The position numbers and the translations under genes are program-made. A model generated the notes under the pieces. That model was given only the letters and a program-made list of their open reading frames with translations, was not told the DNA's origin and searched no databases. 38,994 nt of DNA from Lysobacter_C sp966210725. Its GTDB lineage: Bacteria; Pseudomonadota; Gammaproteobacteria; Xanthomonadales; Xanthomonadaceae. The stretch covers positions 1 to 38,994 of the forward strand of contig CBIHLN010000019.1 of the NCBI GenBank assembly GCA_966210725.1. Reading direction: 5' to 3'. How positions within the stretch are numbered: the first letter of the stretch is position 1; each line of letters begins with the position of its first letter. Below, piece by piece: positions 38,778-38,994 of this stretch.

Positions 38778-38994
38778 ATGCCGATGACTGCCGCACCCGC
38801 TCCACCACCGACCTACGCGCTCGACCGGTCGTTGCCGCCCGACGTGCTGATCGGCGGCAACACGGTGTGGAGCCGCTATCGGCAGTTCCCGGTGTTCAGC
38901 GGTCCGTGGCTGCGCGGGCGCACGGGGCTGTTCGCGTCGGTGATCGCGGTGTTCGCCGCGGTCACCGCGTTCGGCGTGGGCTTCTCCACCCGCG
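38778..38994 (+). CDS. N-terminal part of a membrane protein, cut by window edge
   Basis: The last 217 bases are an open frame beginning MPMTAAPAPPPTYALDRSLP, four bases after the serine hydrolase stop, so the two are probably coupled. The visible 72 residues have a soluble start with VWSRYRQFPVFSGPWLRGR and then a hydrophobic segment (GLFASVIAVFAAVTAFGVGF). The pattern could be the first helix of a LytS/AlgZ-type sensor kinase, but too little is present to name a family. ATG 38784 is an alternative start. Confidence 0.6.
   Translation, partial: MPMTAAPAPPPTYALDRSLPPDVLIGGNTVWSRYRQFPVFSGPWLRGRTGLFASVIAVFAAVTAFGVGFSTR

Overview
The window is high-GC, densely coding bacterial chromosome, and the gene content and order point to a gammaproteobacterium of the Lysobacteraceae/Xanthomonadaceae (Lysobacter/Luteimonas/Pseudoxanthomonas-like). 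The clues are an S46 dipeptidyl-peptidase of the DAP BII/DPP7 type, xanthomonad-style OmpA proteins with calcium-binding linkers, a Zur/TonB-receptor zinc module, a divergent hutI/hutF pair, and GTAG-type REP palindromes of the kind known from Stenotrophomonas and relatives. The exact genus is an inference. No tRNA, rRNA, CRISPR array, prophage or insertion sequence was seen.

Layout. 1-4466: typA (3' part cut by the window edge) diverges from ppiB; then a class I aminotransferase, a thioredoxin-fold protein and malate dehydrogenase. 4537-7900: a membrane protein of visibly different base composition, then prpB-prpC of the methylcitrate cycle, closed by a strong bidirectional terminator. 7977-10879 (minus): a SleB-like cell wall hydrolase and 2,4-dienoyl-CoA reductase, separated by about 400 bases without a gene that hold a perfect CRP/Clp-like palindrome. 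11160-13564: two tandem OmpA-family genes whose 3' halves, 3' UTRs and terminators are almost identical while their 5' halves differ. 13732-15209: an Ala/Pro-rich secreted protein and an RsuA-family pseudouridine synthase, meeting tail to tail the kbl-tdh threonine catabolism operon (15206-17560, minus). 17688-19847: S46 peptidase. 20089-22410: serA and a histidine-family phosphatase that may supply phosphoserine phosphatase activity. 22464-27859: folC-dedD-cvpA-purF (order as in E. coli) plus a DUF455 ferritin-like gene. 27855-28194: REP elements and a degraded second copy of the lpxH 3' end. 28132-30849: lpxH (minus) divergent from gltX-zur. 30877-33844: nested REP pairs, a His/Glu-rich TonB receptor (minus) and a divergent MerC-like gene sharing a Zur-box-like palindrome. 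33978-34166: ribosomal protein bTHX. 34244-36857: hutI and hutF, divergent from 64 bases. 36867-38994: a REP pair, a secreted serine hydrolase and the start of a membrane protein.

Functionally most genes are core metabolism: methylcitrate cycle, TCA cycle, threonine, serine and histidine metabolism, folate, purines and lipid A. The most interesting parts are the homogenised OmpA pair, the lpxH 3' remnant, the Zur-receptor-MerC zinc module, the GTAG-REP pairs (one degenerate copy supplies the stop codon of a gene), and several genes that look leaderless. All calls come from reading the sequence and remembered family knowledge; no search was run.
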